A stretch of 64,000 bases of DNA from Mycoplana azooxidifex (GTDB taxonomy: Bacteria > Pseudomonadota > Alphaproteobacteria > Rhizobiales > Rhizobiaceae), in contig NZ_JACIEE010000007.1 in assembly GCF_014196765.1 (NCBI RefSeq), positions 1 to 64,000 on the forward strand. The letters are read 5' to 3'. Of the stretch, positions 1-8,310 are shown piece by piece; within the stretch, counting starts at the first letter, position 1; each line of letters begins with the position of its first letter. Under the pieces are notes generated by a model. It did not search any database, was not told the origin of the DNA, and was given only the letters and a program-made list of their open reading frames with translations. The position numbers were made by a program, and so were the translations under genes.

Positions 1-182
1 AACCCCGACCAGCCGCATGCTCGGGCGCTGATCGGCAGAGCCAGTGTCGCGTTTCTAACTGGCTGGCGACGTCGCACTGCTAACCGGCTTTGACACGATA
101 TGTAGCCGGGTGGCTTCAAGCTTGAAGAGCGATTTGTGAACGTCGGTTCTTCACGGTCTCCGGTCGTCCGAACGGTCGCTCC

Positions 183-210
183 CGATCCGCGAGGCCTCCC
201 TCGCGGATCG
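183..210 (-). terminator. Hairpin downstream of minE
   Basis: Perfect 12-base inverted repeat: arms 183-194 (CGATCCGCGAGG) and 199-210, with a four-base loop. It begins 12 bases past the minE stop on the minus strand. No T run follows, so it could be a weak terminator or a 3' end stabiliser. Bases 1-182 hold no gene that I can support. Confidence 0.5.
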
Positions 211-222
211 CTGCACCGGCCT

Positions 223-486
223 TCAGGCGGCGCGCACGTTCACGGTGACCGGGATCTCGACGTCGACCTCGAGCGTGGTGACGTGCTCGCCGCGGTCCAT
301 CTTCACGCTCACGCGTTCGTCGTCGATCTCGACATGCTTTGCGATGACGGCGAGGATTTCCTCCCTGAGGATCGCCACCAGGTCCGGCTGTCCGACAGAC
401 GTCCGTTCGTGAGCCAGAAGCACCTGCAGGCGTTCCCGCGCCACCGGGGCGGAGGTCTGCTTGCGGAAAAGGCTGAAAATGCTCAT
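223..486 (-). CDS. minE: Cell division topological specificity factor MinE
   Basis: 87-residue MinE, the usual family length. It stimulates the MinD ATPase at the membrane and drives Min oscillation, which restricts FtsZ rings to mid-cell. The N-terminal MSIFSLF segment is the amphipathic membrane/MinD-contact region, followed by the anti-MinCD helix (roughly residues 10-30) and the C-terminal beta-rich dimerisation domain. It is the last gene of minCDE. Its ATG overlaps the minD stop by four bases (ATGA at 483-486), which indicates translational coupling. Identity rests on sequence and operon position together. Confidence 0.96.
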   Translation of the reverse strand: MSIFSLFRKQTSAPVARERLQVLLAHERTSVGQPDLVAILREEILAVIAKHVEIDDERVSVKMDRGEHVTTLEVDVEIPVTVNVRAA

Positions 487-1298
487 GCTGCCCTCCGTCC
501 GAAAATCTTGCCCAAAAAGCCGCGCTTCTCGCCCGGAATGGTCATGGGGACGGTCTCGCCGGCAAGTCGGCGGGCCGCGTCGAGATAGGCGAGCGCGGGT
601 GCGCTGCGGCTGTCGGCCAGCGTGACCGGCGCACCGATGTTGGAGGCCTTCAGCACGTCCATGCTTTCGGGAACGATGCCGAGCAAGGGGATCGACAGGA
701 TCTCCAGGACGTCATCGACCTTCAGCATGTCGCCGCGCTCGGCCCGCAGGGCATCGTAGCGGGTGAGCAGCAGGTGCTTCTCCATCCGCTCGCCGCGCTC
801 GGCCTTCTCCGTCTTGGCGTCGAGCAGGCCGATGATGCGGTCGGAATCGCGGACCGACGAGACTTCCGGATTGGTCACGACCACGGCGACGTCGGCGTGG
901 CGCATGGCCAGCGTCGCGCCTCGCTCGATCCCGGCCGGGCTGTCGCAGATGATCCAGTCAAACTGCTGCTTCAGCTCGTTAATGACCCGTTCGACGCCTT
1001 CCGGCGTCAGGCTGTCCTTGTCGCGGGTCTGCGAGGCGGGCAGCAGGAAGAGCGTGTCGAGACGCTTGTCGCGGATCACCGCCTGGGTGAGTTTCGCATC
1101 GCCCTGGATCACGTTGACGAGGTCGTAGACGACCCTGCGTTCGGCGCCCATGACGAGATCCAGGTTGCGCAGGCCGACGTCGAAATCCACGACGACGGTC
1201 TTCTCGTTGCGCTGGGCCAGCGCTGCCCCGAGCGCGGCGCTCGACGTGGTCTTGCCGACGCCGCCCTTGCCCGATGTTACCACGACTACTTTCGCCAT
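483..1298 (-). CDS. minD: Septum site-determining protein MinD
   Basis: 271-residue ParA/MinD-type ATPase that recruits MinC to the membrane and oscillates with MinE. The deviant Walker A motif GKGGVGKTT lies at residues 10-18, with the signature lysine at 11. The C-terminal end ([10 protein letters not shown]) is the amphipathic membrane-targeting helix. I placed the start at the ATG at 1298 (MAKVVVV), which puts the Walker motif at the family-typical position; the frame stays open to 1373 but the extra residues are not MinD-like. Middle gene of minCDE, 32 bases after minC. Confidence 0.96.
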   Translation of the reverse strand: MAKVVVVTSGKGGVGKTTSSAALGAALAQRNEKTVVVDFDVGLRNLDLVMGAERRVVYDLVNVIQGDAKLTQAVIRDKRLDTLFLLPASQTRDKDSLTPEGVERVINELKQQFDWIICDSPAGIERGATLAMRHADVAVVVTNPEVSSVRDSDRIIGLLDAKTEKAERGERMEKHLLLTRYDALRAERGDMLKVDDVLEILSIPLLGIVPESMDVLKASNIGAPVTLADSRSAPALAYLDAARRLAGETVPMTIPGEKRGFLGKIFGRRAA

Positions 1299-1330
1299 CT
1301 TCCCGCTCCTGTTGCTGGCCGACAGCCGGC

Positions 1331-2056
1331 TCAGTTTAGTCTCTCCGCCATGATCGAATCGCCTTCCAGCCAAAGCTGCACCGCCTGGCCGCGAAGAGCA
1401 GGTGCCAAGTCCTCGGCGGTCTTGTAGACGCCGTCGATCGCCAGCAGCTCCGCCTCGAGGCGGCGGCAGAAGATCCGCGCCCCGGTATTGCCGACGGACC
1501 CCGCCAGTGCCCTGCCCCGCAGCGTGCCGTAGATATGCACCGACCCGCCGGCGATGACTTCCGCTCCGGAGGCGACGGATCCGATCACGGTGACATCGCC
1601 TTCCGGAAAGATCACCGACTGGCCGGAACGCACAGGCTCCCTGACGATCATCGATGCCGGCGCCCTTGCGATCTGCACGTCCTGGCGAACGTCGGCCGGC
1701 TTTGCGGTCTCGACTGTCGCCGGTTCGGCCGCCGGGACCTCGATGTCCGGGGCAGGCCGCCCGCCTCGCATCGCCGGGGGCATGCCGGGCTCGAACAGCG
1801 ACGGCCGCCCGCCCTCGATGCCCATGACGCGCACGTTGCGCCCGGCGAGTTCGTCCAGCAGTGCCTTCAACTGGTGCCGGTCGATGTCGAGATCGGCAAC
1901 GTCCAGAATGATCGGCCGCTCCAGGAAGAAGCCCGCCGAACGACCGGCGAGGTCATCGAGGCGTGCCAGCCATTCGGCGAGCGGCAGTTCCGGCGAAAGC
2001 ATGAGCGCCAGGAAGGACCGGCCCTTGATACGGATCGAGCGAGCGTCTGTTAACAC
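1331..2056 (-). CDS. minC: Septum site-determining protein MinC
   Basis: FtsZ polymerisation inhibitor. The N-terminal domain (about residues 1-105) carries the rhizobial-type opening LTDARSIRIKGRSF and a DVADLDID segment. A Pro/Ala-rich linker follows, then a C-terminal beta-helix domain with GDVTVIGSVASGAEVIAGG and IHIYGTLRG-like turns that binds MinD. No ATG lies near the conserved N-terminus, so I chose the GTG at 2056 (241 residues). The frame stays open to an ATG at 2203, but that extension runs through the CtrA-type box and looks non-coding. First gene of minCDE. Confidence 0.92.
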   Translation of the reverse strand: MLTDARSIRIKGRSFLALMLSPELPLAEWLARLDDLAGRSAGFFLERPIILDVADLDIDRHQLKALLDELAGRNVRVMGIEGGRPSLFEPGMPPAMRGGRPAPDIEVPAAEPATVETAKPADVRQDVQIARAPASMIVREPVRSGQSVIFPEGDVTVIGSVASGAEVIAGGSVHIYGTLRGRALAGSVGNTGARIFCRRLEAELLAIDGVYKTAEDLAPALRGQAVQLWLEGDSIMAERLN

Positions 2057-2107
2057 GTTGGAAATCTTCGTTAATTTTTCGTTCTCGATACCTACGCGAT
2101 TCACGGT

Positions 2108-2123
2108 TAACAAATGGTTAACG
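2108..2123. promoter_or_regulatory. CtrA-type binding box upstream of minCDE
   Basis: TTAA-N7-TTAAC: TTAA at 2108-2111 and TTAAC at 2119-2123, with exactly seven bases between. This is the full-length consensus for the alphaproteobacterial cell-cycle regulator CtrA, and it also reads as TTAA-N7-TTAAC on the other strand. It lies 52 bases upstream of the chosen minC start. CtrA control of minCD is known in Sinorhizobium; binding here is inferred. Confidence 0.75.
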
Positions 2124-2331
2124 CGCGCCTGTTCACCGGAGAACGCATTAGGAAAATTTGGCGGTTGAGGACCGTCCGGCCAGCGGTGGTTGCGCCTTCC
2201 CACCGCGTGCGACGGCGTCGCAACCGAAGGTATCGCCTGGCTGAACAGAGCGTTCTGTTTTCCAAGGCTGTCGCCATGCCCCGTCTTGTGCCATCAAGGG
2301 CGCAGACGAGGCAGCACCGGACGACAAGATC

Positions 2332-3354
2332 ATGAAGAAAATCGGTTTCCTTTCCTTCGGCCACTGGGCCCCCTCTCCCCAGTCACAGACCCGCTCGGCG
2401 GGCGATGCACTGCTGCAGTCCATCGATCTCGCGGTCGCCGCAGAGGAACTCGGCGCCGACGGCGCCTATTTCCGCGTCCACCATTTCGCCCGGCAGCTCG
2501 CCTCCCCCTTCCCGCTTCTTGCCGCCGTGGGCGCCAGGACGAAGACGATCGAGATCGGCACTGCGGTCATCGACATGCGCTACGAGAACCCGCTCTACAT
2601 GGCGGAGGACGCGGGTGCGGCGGACCTGATTGCCGGCGGGCGGCTGCAGCTCGGCATCAGCCGCGGCTCGCCCGAGCAGGTGATCGATGGCTGGAAATAC
2701 TTCGGCTATCAGCCGCAGGACGGCGCGACCGACGCCGACATGGGCCGCAATCATGCCGAGGTGCTGCTCGAAGCGCTGAAGGGCAACGGCTTCGCAAAGC
2801 CAAACCCGCGCCCGATGTTCCCCAACCCGCCGGGCCTTCTACGCCTGGAGCCCTATTCGGAAGGCCTGCGCGAGCGGATCTGGTGGGGTGCGGGCTCGAA
2901 CGCCACGGCCGTCTGGGCGGCCAAGCTCGGCATGAACCTGCAAAGCTCGACCTTGAAGGACGACGAGACGGGCGAGCCGTTCCACGTCCAGCAGGCTGCC
3001 CAGATCCGCGCCTATCGCGAGGCGTGGAAGGAGGCCGGCCATGCCCGCACGCCGCGCGTCTCGGTCAGCCGCAGCATCTTCGCCCTCGTCGACGATCGCG
3101 ACCGTGCCTATTTCGGGCAGAGCGGCAAGGAGCAGGATTCGATCGGCCACATCGACGAGAACACGCGAGCGATCTTCGGCCGCTCCTACGCCGCCGAGCC
3201 CGACCGGCTGGTGGAGCAGCTTGCCGCCGACGAAGCCGTGGCCGAAGCCGATACGCTGCTTCTGACCGTCCCCAACCAGCTGGGCGTCGACTACAATGCC
3301 CATGTCATCGAGGCGATCCTGAAGCATGTCGCGCCGGCGCTCGGCTGGCGGTAA
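2332..3354 (+). CDS. LLM-class flavin-dependent oxidoreductase (luciferase-like monooxygenase)
   Basis: 340-residue protein of the bacterial luciferase-like TIM-barrel family, which uses reduced FMN and oxygen. Typical features are the N-terminal strand KIGFLSFGHW, the helix DLAVAAEELGADGAYFRVHH, the barrel segment IEIGTAVIDMRYENP, and RLQLGISRGSPEQ. The substrate cannot be read from sequence. It is transcribed alone, divergently from minCDE, and converges on the polyol locus across a hairpin that starts ten bases after its stop. Confidence 0.85.
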   Translation: MKKIGFLSFGHWAPSPQSQTRSAGDALLQSIDLAVAAEELGADGAYFRVHHFARQLASPFPLLAAVGARTKTIEIGTAVIDMRYENPLYMAEDAGAADLIAGGRLQLGISRGSPEQVIDGWKYFGYQPQDGATDADMGRNHAEVLLEALKGNGFAKPNPRPMFPNPPGLLRLEPYSEGLRERIWWGAGSNATAVWAAKLGMNLQSSTLKDDETGEPFHVQQAAQIRAYREAWKEAGHARTPRVSVSRSIFALVDDRDRAYFGQSGKEQDSIGHIDENTRAIFGRSYAAEPDRLVEQLAADEAVAEADTLLLTVPNQLGVDYNAHVIEAILKHVAPALGWR

Positions 3355-3363
3355 CGTAAAGCG

Positions 3364-3403
3364 GGCCGCGGCGGGCGACGGTTCAGGCAGCCCCGCCGCG
3401 GCC
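3364..3403. terminator. Bidirectional terminator hairpin between convergent genes
   Basis: Perfect 12-base arms (GGCCGCGGCGGG at 3364-3375, complement at 3392-3403) around a 16-base loop. It lies just past the monooxygenase stop and overlaps the last codons of the convergent dehydrogenase gene, whose stop is in the loop. The GC-rich stem could stop transcription from both sides. There is no strong T run. Confidence 0.6.
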
Positions 3404-4489
3404 GACGATCGCCGCAAGCTTCGGGAAGTCGCCCTCGTAGCCGGCCGCGCGGGCAAGCTCGATGAAGGCGACGATCCGGCGCTGGACCTTCTGGGCGTGG
3501 CTCTGGGCGATGTCCGAGAGCTTGTGGTCGAGGAAGGGATTGGCAAACCGCTCCAGCGTGGTCGCAAGATAGGCCGCCGCCTCGTCGCCGCGACCAAGGG
3601 CGCCGAACGCCGGCAGCACCTCGCTGCGATAGATGTCACCAAGCTCGGCCTCGACCTCGGGCACGGCGATGAATTCGCGAACGATCGCCTGCGCAGGCGC
3701 GCCGCGCCGGGTCCACATGTCCACCAGCGCGGTATGGCCGAGATTGAGGATGTGCAGCTTCAGCGTCTCGATCTCCCGCAGATCGTCCACGAGCCGGATC
3801 GCGGGGTGCGCGCTCGGCACGACCAGTCCCGGCGTCCGCTCGATCGCCCACAGCGCATAGGGTTCGGCCACCGCACCCGCCGGCTCGATCGGCGCAGACA
3901 CTATGCGATCTACGAGGCTCGACGCCCAGGTCGTTTCCTCCCCGATATAGCGCACCAGGCCGGCGGGCGCGTTGTTGGCCGCGGCGATCGCCAGGACCAG
4001 CCCCCGCAGCACCTTGCCGTTGTCGGCAATCAGTTCCATCGGCAGGATGGTCAGGGGACGCCCGCCCCCGGCGTGGCGGGCAGCGAGGAGATGGTAAAGC
4101 TTGGCGGGAAAGCTCATCGCCGGCGAGAAGGCGGCAAGCTTGTCCTCCGGCTTGCTCTCGTATCCGGAGTCGCCGGTGTTGGAGAGGACGTAGTCCGCCT
4201 CCTCCACGAACACGCGCTGGACGTCCTCATACTGGTCGGTCATGGACAGGCAGCGCCTGACCGAGGTGACCCGGCGCTCTTCGTCGACCACGCGGCCGTC
4301 CTGACGCCCGCGGATCCGCACCGGATAACCCTCCGACGCAGCCAGGGCGGTAAGCCGCCCTGCCCTTGCCGGATCACCCGAAGTCTGCACGACCGTGATC
4401 GCGACAGCGGGCGTTCCCTCGGACAGAAACAGGTCCGCATGGGCCTGCAGGAACCGGCTGGTGCCGAACTGGATGACGGGGGTCTTCAT
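3383..4489 (-). CDS. Mannitol dehydrogenase family oxidoreductase (tagaturonate reductase-like)
   Basis: 368-residue NAD(P)-dependent polyol/hexuronate dehydrogenase of the mannitol dehydrogenase family. The catalytic pattern K-x4-N-x2-H is visible at Lys244, Asn249 and His252 (KLHILNLGH). The N-terminus (VIQFGTSRFLQAHADLF) resembles UxaB-type tagaturonate or mannonate reductases more than classical mannitol dehydrogenase. Start chosen at ATG 4489; the open frame upstream lacks family similarity. It is last in the catabolic run behind a CUT1 transporter, so it probably interconverts a keto sugar (acid) and a polyol. Substrate unknown. Confidence 0.85.
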   Translation of the reverse strand: MKTPVIQFGTSRFLQAHADLFLSEGTPAVAITVVQTSGDPARAGRLTALAASEGYPVRIRGRQDGRVVDEERRVTSVRRCLSMTDQYEDVQRVFVEEADYVLSNTGDSGYESKPEDKLAAFSPAMSFPAKLYHLLAARHAGGGRPLTILPMELIADNGKVLRGLVLAIAAANNAPAGLVRYIGEETTWASSLVDRIVSAPIEPAGAVAEPYALWAIERTPGLVVPSAHPAIRLVDDLREIETLKLHILNLGHTALVDMWTRRGAPAQAIVREFIAVPEVEAELGDIYRSEVLPAFGALGRGDEAAAYLATTLERFANPFLDHKLSDIAQSHAQKVQRRIVAFIELARAAGYEGDFPKLAAIVGRGGAA

Positions 4490-4511
4490 GCCCTGCCTTT
4501 TCTTGTTGCGC

Positions 4512-5507
4512 TCAGAGTGCCAGTTCGCGGCGAAGCGTTTCCAGCCGTTCCATCGCCACGACGCCGTCATGGATGGTGGGGGCCGCGGTCTCCGCGCCGC
4601 CGAGCGCGGGAACGACGTCGGCCAGCAGCGAGAAATAGCCTTTCGGGTCCTCGTTGGCAGCCGCCGTGAAGTTCGGCTTCCACGTCAGGCTGTCGACCGT
4701 GTCCGAAAGCGTCGCCAGCGGATCGTCCACCTTGAACGGCGGATTGCGGTTCCAGCGGACCTCGATGACGTTGTCGACCTCGATGCGCTGGTGATCGCCC
4801 ATGATCTCGACGCGCTCCACCGGCGCGCCGCGCGACTGGATCGTGCCCATGGCGATGGTGCCGATCGCGCCGCATTCGAAGTCGAAGTTGATATGGAACA
4901 GCACCTTGCCCGGATCCTTCTCCACCTTCCGCGCCGTCAGCTTCGTCACCGGGGAGACGAGGAAGGAGACGAGGTCCATGTAGTGGACGCAATGGTGCAG
5001 GAAGAAGCCGGTATAGTCCACGTTGCCTGCGAAATAGCCGGGCGCGGTCATGTAGTAGCCGGTCAGGCCCAGCACGTCGCCGAAGCGGCCCGACCGCAGG
5101 ATATTGGCTGCGATCTTGTTGCCGGCCGAATAGCGCTTCATGAAGCCCAAGAGCAGCGGCTTGCCGGACCTTTCCGAGGCCGCAAGCAGCTCGCGGGCAC
5201 CGGCAGCACTCCCCGACGGCGGCTTTTCCATGAACACCGGCAGCCCGCGCTCCAGCGCCATCTTGCCGAAGGCGAGATGCTGGTCGGGACCGACCGCCAT
5301 GCCGACCGCGTCGATGCCGCGGGTGCCGATCAGTTCCTCCGCATCGCTCGTCAGCTTCGAGACGCCGAACTGCCGGCCGGCGGACGCAAGGCGCTTGCCG
5401 TCGATGTCGCAGAGCGCCACCAGCTCGACGTCGTGGCGAACGAGCTGGGGCAAGAGCATCTGGGTAGCGTGGATGCCGCACCCGATCCAACCAATCTTCA
5501 GTGTCAT
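4512..5507 (-). CDS. Gfo/Idh/MocA family oxidoreductase
   Basis: 331-residue NAD(P)-dependent oxidoreductase. The Rossmann motif GWIGCGIHATQ starts at residue 6, and the family signature EKPP is at 94-97. The second domain contains FFLHHCVHYMDLV, which carries the usual catalytic His/Asp region. The ATG at 5507 overlaps the stop of the upstream epimerase-like gene by four bases, so the two are coupled. Such enzymes commonly oxidise a sugar or inositol at C2 or C3. With an epimerase-like neighbour, a 3-keto-sugar route is plausible but unproven. Confidence 0.88.
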   Translation of the reverse strand: MTLKIGWIGCGIHATQMLLPQLVRHDVELVALCDIDGKRLASAGRQFGVSKLTSDAEELIGTRGIDAVGMAVGPDQHLAFGKMALERGLPVFMEKPPSGSAAGARELLAASERSGKPLLLGFMKRYSAGNKIAANILRSGRFGDVLGLTGYYMTAPGYFAGNVDYTGFFLHHCVHYMDLVSFLVSPVTKLTARKVEKDPGKVLFHINFDFECGAIGTIAMGTIQSRGAPVERVEIMGDHQRIEVDNVIEVRWNRNPPFKVDDPLATLSDTVDSLTWKPNFTAAANEDPKGYFSLLADVVPALGGAETAAPTIHDGVVAMERLETLRRELAL

Positions 5508-6385
5508 CGGCGATATTCCGTCAAAAGGATGTGGGACTTGATGAATTCGGCAGAGGCCGAAAGCCGCGCGCTTTCGTCCTCGTGCGGCGGGCGCCACTGC
5601 GCGAAGGGAACGCCGAAACGGTCATCGTTGCGGCGGAAGGGCTCGAGCGAGACCGGACCCTCGTAGCCGATCTCGTGCAGCGCCCGGAACACCGCGACCC
5701 AGTCGGTCGCACCCGTGCCGGGGAAACCGCGATGGTTTTCGTTCGCCTGGAAATGGACGATGCGCTTGCCGCCGAGGCGGATCGCCTCGGCGATCGAGGC
5801 CTCCTCCATGTGCATGTGGAAGGTGTCGAGCATCAGCTGGACGGCGGGATGATCGACGGCATCCAGAAGCTCGATCGCCTGCTGCGTCGTGCAGAGCACG
5901 TCGCTCTCGAAGCGGTTCAGCGGCTCGACGGCAAGGATCACGCCGAGCTTGCCCGCATGGTCGCCCGCTTCCTTCAGGCCGGCGACGCAGCGCGCCTTGC
6001 GGGCAAGGCGTTCTTCTTCGGAAACCGGCTGCGGCGGCCGGCCGGCGAACACCAGCGGGTTGCCGGTGAGCGGACCGCCGACGATGGTGCAGCCAAGTGC
6101 GGCCGCGCAGTCCGCCGTATATTTCAGGTAGTCGATGCCGGCGCGGTGGGCAGTCGCATCGTCGGACGAGAGGTTGCGCTGCAGGTTGACGCGGGCGGCG
6201 AGCACGACGGAGAGACCGGCATCGTCGAGCGCCTTTTTCGTATCCTCAAGGTCCAGCTCGCCCGGCTCGGGCACCAGCAGTTCCACGAAGTCGTAGCCGA
6301 GCTCGCGCATCTGCGAAAACAGCGGGAAGTGCTCGGCCGTAAAAGGCCGCGCATATTGCATGGAGATCAACCCGACGGGGTTCAT
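5504..6385 (-). CDS. Sugar phosphate isomerase/epimerase (xylose-isomerase-like TIM barrel)
   Basis: 293-residue AP-endonuclease-2/xylose-isomerase-like TIM barrel of the hydroxypyruvate isomerase/ketose 3-epimerase type. Probable metal ligands are the Glu of AVEPLNRFE, the Asp of LMLDTFHMHMEE, a His in the segment HFQANENHRG, and the Glu of VSLEPF. The barrel opens with PVGLISMQYARPF. The frame is open far upstream, but ATG 6385 begins the recognisable domain. It lies between permease and Gfo/Idh genes, which points to a keto-sugar isomerisation in the same pathway. Confidence 0.85.
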   Translation of the reverse strand: MNPVGLISMQYARPFTAEHFPLFSQMRELGYDFVELLVPEPGELDLEDTKKALDDAGLSVVLAARVNLQRNLSSDDATAHRAGIDYLKYTADCAAALGCTIVGGPLTGNPLVFAGRPPQPVSEEERLARKARCVAGLKEAGDHAGKLGVILAVEPLNRFESDVLCTTQQAIELLDAVDHPAVQLMLDTFHMHMEEASIAEAIRLGGKRIVHFQANENHRGFPGTGATDWVAVFRALHEIGYEGPVSLEPFRRNDDRFGVPFAQWRPPHEDESARLSASAEFIKSHILLTEYRR

Positions 6386-6462
6386 GGTCAGTCCTCTTTC
6401 TAGAGCAGTGCCAGCAAAAGTGCGGTGCGGTTTTGCGTCCGGAACTGCGATCAACGGAAATG

Positions 6463-7296
6463 TCAGCCCTTCACCGCACCCTGCGTGAGCCCGCCGATCA
6501 GGCGGCGCTGGACGAGAAGGAAAAGGATGGTTGCGGGCATGGCGCCGACGACGGCGCCGGCAGCGAGAAGCCCCCACTCGATCTGGTATTCGCCGATCAG
6601 CGTCTGGATCGCGACGGTGACCGGGCGGACGTTGCGGCCGCCGAGCGTAAGCGCGTAGAGATATTCGTTCCAGGCGGTGATGAAGATGTAGATCCCGGTG
6701 GAGATGATGCCGGGCATCGTCAGCGGCAGCACCACCCGCCACAGCGCCTTCAGCCGCGAGCAACCGTCGATCATGGCCGCCTCGTCGAGGCTCTTCGGGA
6801 TGGCGCCGACATAGCTCGTCAGCATCCACACGGCGAAGGGGATCGCCACCGTGGCGTTGGCAAGGATCAGGCCGAAATGCGTATCCAGGATACCGACATT
6901 CTTCATCAGCACGAACAGCGGCAGGATCAAAAGCACGACCGGGAACATGTTGATCAGCAGGAATTGCAGCATCAAGAGCTTGCGGCCGGCAAACCGGAAG
7001 CGCGAGAAGGCGTAGGCCGCGGTCACTGCGACCACCAGCCCGAGGACGACCGTGCCGGCGGCGATGATCAGGCTGTCCATCATGTTGCCGAGGAAGGACG
7101 TCTGGCGCAGCAGGCGGACGTAGTTGTCGAGGCTCCAGCCGGCGGGCGAGAGCGATACGCCGGTCGCGTTCAGGGCCGCCGTCGGCGTCAGCGAGGTCAG
7201 GACCATCCAGGCAAACGGCGCCATGGCGAAGATCACGATGGCAAGAACGGGCAGATCCGTCGTCAGGATGCGGCGTGCGGTGCTTGGCTTGTTCAT
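6463..7296 (-). CDS. Carbohydrate ABC transporter permease (MalG-like, CUT1)
   Basis: 277-residue inner-membrane permease with about six hydrophobic segments, starting with LAIVIFAMAPFAWMVLTSL. The cytoplasmic EAA loop is visible as SLDEAAMIDGCSRLKALWRVVLPLTMPG. It pairs with the preceding MalF-like permease, whose stop it overlaps by four bases (ATGA at 7293-7296), and with the binding protein and ATPase of this locus. Substrate class: sugar, polyol or glycoside. Confidence 0.92.
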   Translation of the reverse strand: MNKPSTARRILTTDLPVLAIVIFAMAPFAWMVLTSLTPTAALNATGVSLSPAGWSLDNYVRLLRQTSFLGNMMDSLIIAAGTVVLGLVVAVTAAYAFSRFRFAGRKLLMLQFLLINMFPVVLLILPLFVLMKNVGILDTHFGLILANATVAIPFAVWMLTSYVGAIPKSLDEAAMIDGCSRLKALWRVVLPLTMPGIISTGIYIFITAWNEYLYALTLGGRNVRPVTVAIQTLIGEYQIEWGLLAAGAVVGAMPATILFLLVQRRLIGGLTQGAVKG

Positions 7297-8219
7297 CGCT
7301 CAACCTCGCGCATGGTGCGGGCCAGATAGACGGCGACGATCGCGCCAAGAAGGATGGTGAACGTCACGGCAATCGCGGTGCCGTAGCCGAAGTCGAGGTT
7401 CTGCCGCGCCCGGACGAACGCATAGAGCGGCAGCGTGTGGGTCGAGTATCCGGGGCCGCCGCCGGTCATGACGAAGATCACGTCCATGGAATTGGCGACC
7501 CAGATGACGCGCAGCAGCCCGGCCGTCGCGAGCACCGGCGCAATGCCGGGAAGCGTGATGTGCAGGAACTGCCGCCACGCGCTGGCGCCGTCGATCGAGG
7601 CGGCCTCATACTGGCTCCTCGGAATGCCCTGCAGGCCGGCGAGGATCATCACCGCGAAGAAGGGAAAGCCCTGCCATGTCAGCGTGGCGATGACGGCATA
7701 GAGGGCGAGGCTCGGATCGGCGAGCCAGGGAACGGCGCTCTGCACGATCGAGAGATAGATCAGGATGTCGTTGAGCACGCCCGTGTTCGGGTCGTAGATC
7801 CAGCGCCACATCAGCGCGATCACGACGCTCGGCAGCGCCCAGGGAATGATGATCAGCGCGCGTGCAAGGCCGCGCCAGGGAAATTCACGGTTCAGAAGCA
7901 GCGCGGTGATCAGGCCGAGCCCCATTTGCAGCGGCACCGTCAGGCCGATCCAGATCGCGGTGTTCCACAGCGACGTCCAGAAGACGGGATCGGCGAACAG
8001 CTTCACATAGTTGCCGAAGCCGACGAAGCGACTGGCGTTCGGCTTCCACAGGATGAGGTCGTAGAAACTGGTCACGACCGCCTGCACCATCGGCATGAAC
8101 ACAATGAACACCGTCACCAGCACCGCCGGCGCCAGTAGCATGTAGGGCATCAGCCGCGTGCTCCAGGGCGCGCGCGCGACCATGTCGGGAGATACGGGGG
8201 GCGAGGTGATCACGGTCAT
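7293..8219 (-). CDS. Carbohydrate ABC transporter permease (MalF-like, CUT1)
   Basis: 308-residue permease. The N-terminal hydrophobic segment (YMLLAPAVLVTVFIVFMPMV) is typical of the MalF/UgpA class, and the EAA loop reads YEAASIDGASAWRQFLHITLPGIAP. It forms a heterodimer with the following MalG-like protein. It is separated from the upstream binding-protein gene by a 35-base hairpin, so it is probably transcribed at a lower level than that gene. Confidence 0.92.
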   Translation of the reverse strand: MTVITSPPVSPDMVARAPWSTRLMPYMLLAPAVLVTVFIVFMPMVQAVVTSFYDLILWKPNASRFVGFGNYVKLFADPVFWTSLWNTAIWIGLTVPLQMGLGLITALLLNREFPWRGLARALIIIPWALPSVVIALMWRWIYDPNTGVLNDILIYLSIVQSAVPWLADPSLALYAVIATLTWQGFPFFAVMILAGLQGIPRSQYEAASIDGASAWRQFLHITLPGIAPVLATAGLLRVIWVANSMDVIFVMTGGGPGYSTHTLPLYAFVRARQNLDFGYGTAIAVTFTILLGAIVAVYLARTMREVER

Positions 8220-8255
8220 CGGATTTCAGTTCCTTGCCTTACGAGGCTGGCATCG

Positions 8256-8290
8256 ATCCCCCACCCGCCCTGACGCTGCGGGTGGGGGAT
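8256..8290 (-). terminator. Attenuator hairpin after the CUT1 binding-protein gene
   Basis: Perfect 13-base arms (ATCCCCCACCCGC at 8256-8268, complement at 8278-8290) with a nine-base loop, between the binding-protein stop (8311) and the permease start (8219). Without a T run it is more likely a 3' end stabiliser or partial terminator than a full stop. Confidence 0.65.
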
Positions 8291-8310
8291 GCGCTGGAGG
8301 CTGCGCCTTT

